Source: Castor canadensis (Eukaryota > Chordata > Mammalia > Rodentia > Castoridae). From it: 64,000 nucleotides of DNA. The stretch is taken from contig NC_133394.1 in NCBI RefSeq assembly GCF_047511655.1, forward strand, positions 105,358,343 to 105,422,342. Direction: 5' to 3'. The notes under the pieces are model-generated. The model was not told the origin of the DNA. It worked only from the letters and a program-made list of their open reading frames with translations, and ran no database searches. Below are positions 62,775 to 64,000 of the stretch, piece after piece (position 1 is the stretch's first letter; every line of letters begins with the position of its first letter). A program made the position numbers and the translations under genes.

Positions 62775-63640
62775 TGCTGGTGTTCTTTTTTTCATTTTCA
62801 TTTCTCTTTTTTGGTCAAGTTTATTTAAATGTTATTATTAATCAATAATATTGATACCTATATTGAACTAACATTTATTAAAACACTCATAGTAATATTT
62901 GGAGAGAAAATGATCATTAAGTCATTTGGAGAAAGACAAAATAGATACTTGCATATTCATTATAATAGCTACTATATGTGACAAACTGTTCCATGAGAAA
63001 ATCCATCATGGCAATTTGTTATTTTCATTTCTTCACTGTGTAGGCACCATGTAGTCTATGTACTAGGACTAATGTGTTATACCTCTTAGGAAATGAAGGA
63101 ATGATTTGAAGTCATTCTTTTACTACAAAAATTATAATCTTTTGTATCAGCTTTTAGCTTCAGGGTTCAGAAGCTAGTATTCTGAACTGGTAGAGACCTA
63201 AAAATGCCTCACTTTATGTTATTAATTAAAATAGTAAAGATCATATTACTAATGAATACTGAAATTGAAAATGAAAAATTAAAGAGGTACAAAGACAAAA
63301 CTTACATTTTTAGAGCTCAAAGGAGGCTTAGGTGTGGAAAAACATGGAGCAATGACATCTATGTTTTACCTTACCCGAATAAATAGGACAGTCGGGAAAG
63401 ACAGTACTACACTTCCCCTCCTCCTTCTCTCCCCCATTCTGCTCCCTCTTTCCTCCTCCCCTTTAGTTTCTTCCCTTCACACTCTTCTTTTCCTTCATTT
63501 TCACCTTTTTCTTATTCTTGTTCAACAATCTGTGTTTCATGCTTTGCATAATAATAAGGCATTAAGTTTTACTTTTCTGATTCACCACATACAGCTAAAA
63601 TTTAAAATCATACCATGTCAATTCCCTGCTTAAAAATCTA
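62775..63640. other. AT-rich DNA with a C/T-rich tract
   Basis: A C/T-rich stretch at 63410-63520 yields a serine/leucine-rich frame without meaning. No gene or named repeat. Confidence 0.4.
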
Positions 63641-63649
63641 ACCAAGGTG

Positions 63650-63715
63650 ATGCAATTTCATTCTTCCTTACATCAATTGCAGATGTAATTTCATTCTTCC
63701 TTACATCAATTGCAG
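63650..63715. repeat. 33-bp tandem duplication
   Basis: Two adjacent 33-bp copies at 63650-63682 and 63683-63715 differ by one base (ATGCAATTTC against ATGTAATTTC). Confidence 0.95.
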
Positions 63716-63718
63716 AAA

Positions 63719-63895
63719 AAAATGGAACTGGAGTCATGTTGACTGGGACAAGCCAAGTTCAGAAAGACAAATACAACATAGTAATAATTAGTAATAATAA
63801 TATGATATGATTGTAAAAGGGAGACTCTTGGGGGGAATTAGTGGGAAGAGAGAGGGCGAAAGATGAGGGTGACAGTGTTGCAGGAACATATAGAA
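63719..63895 (+). mobile_element. LINE-1 ORF2 end/3' UTR fragment
   Basis: Contains 'aatggaactggagtcatgtt', 'gacaagccaagttcagaaag', 'acaaatacaacatagtaata', then a G/A-rich block. This is the LINE-1 ORF2 terminus and the start of its 3' UTR. Confidence 0.65.
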
Positions 63896-63903
63896 AGTAT
63901 GAC

Positions 63904-64000
63904 TGACCAGCGAGAATAAGACTCAAACCAAGGTGGTTGGAGGAAAGGAAGATTTATTATGCTAGGGGACCAGCACCTGGATATCTCAAAAATGGCTCAG
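63904..64000 (-). repeat. 3' end of an ERV-type LTR, cut by the window edge
   Basis: On the minus strand an AATAAA polyadenylation signal (complement at 63953-63958) is followed by 'tcttcctttcctccaaccac', 'cttggtttgagtc', 'tattctcgctggtca'. This R-U5 layout is typical of ERV LTRs, ending in CA at 63904. The remainder lies beyond the window. Confidence 0.55.

Overview
This window is mammalian nuclear DNA and almost entirely non-coding. It is AT-rich, CpG-poor, full of interspersed repeats, and has no dense ORFs, operons or bacterial signals. The short interspersed elements have 7SL-like (B1-type) and tRNA-like (ID-type) modules, joined as B1+ID or B1+B1+ID. The LTRs are of rodent-style MaLR type and the LINE-1 elements share one 3' UTR style. 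Together these point to a rodent; a castorimorph such as beaver fits best from memory of its SINEs, but that is inference.

The only clear protein-coding-type sequence is at 30057-31962 on the minus strand: a KRAB C2H2 zinc-finger gene with KRAB-A, KRAB-B, linker and fingers in one uninterrupted reading frame, so probably a retrocopy of a spliced mRNA. A deletion of about 20 nt shifts the frame in finger 7. The 5' frame ends after six complete fingers and the last fingers lie in another frame. A CpG-rich patch lies 0.65-0.9 kb upstream and a tRNA-Lys(UUU)-like pseudogene about 0.3 kb downstream.

Region by region. 1-4.6 kb: MaLR LTR pieces, a LINE-1 3' end and (CA)n tracts. 4.6-18.5 kb: LINE-1 fragments (the best at 15.75-16.9 kb) and SINEs in otherwise unrecognised AT-rich DNA. 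18.5-20.6 kb: the 5' end of a decayed class I endogenous retrovirus (LTR, arginine-type primer site, long leader, frameshifted gag matrix start). 20.6-28.5 kb: old repeats, a MIR, a B1-B1-ID SINE, and a repeat-free stretch at 24.0-24.3 kb that looks like conserved non-coding DNA. 28.5-33 kb: LINE-1 tail, tRNA pseudogene, zinc-finger retrocopy, LINE-2, CpG-rich patch. 33-43 kb: SINEs with clear target duplications, MaLR LTRs, a LINE-1 ORF2 fragment, and two SINEs inserted one after the other at one target site. 43-64 kb: more LINE-1 (one 5'-inverted), a Tigger/MER2-like DNA transposon, a possible second ERV remnant, another repeat-free candidate at 53.6-53.95 kb, and the edge of an LTR that leaves the window.

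I see no gene cluster, CRISPR array or new multi-gene system. The most useful items are the broken KRAB zinc-finger retrocopy, the ERV 5' end, and the insertion histories recorded by target-site duplications. Repeat family names are recognised by eye, not by a database search.
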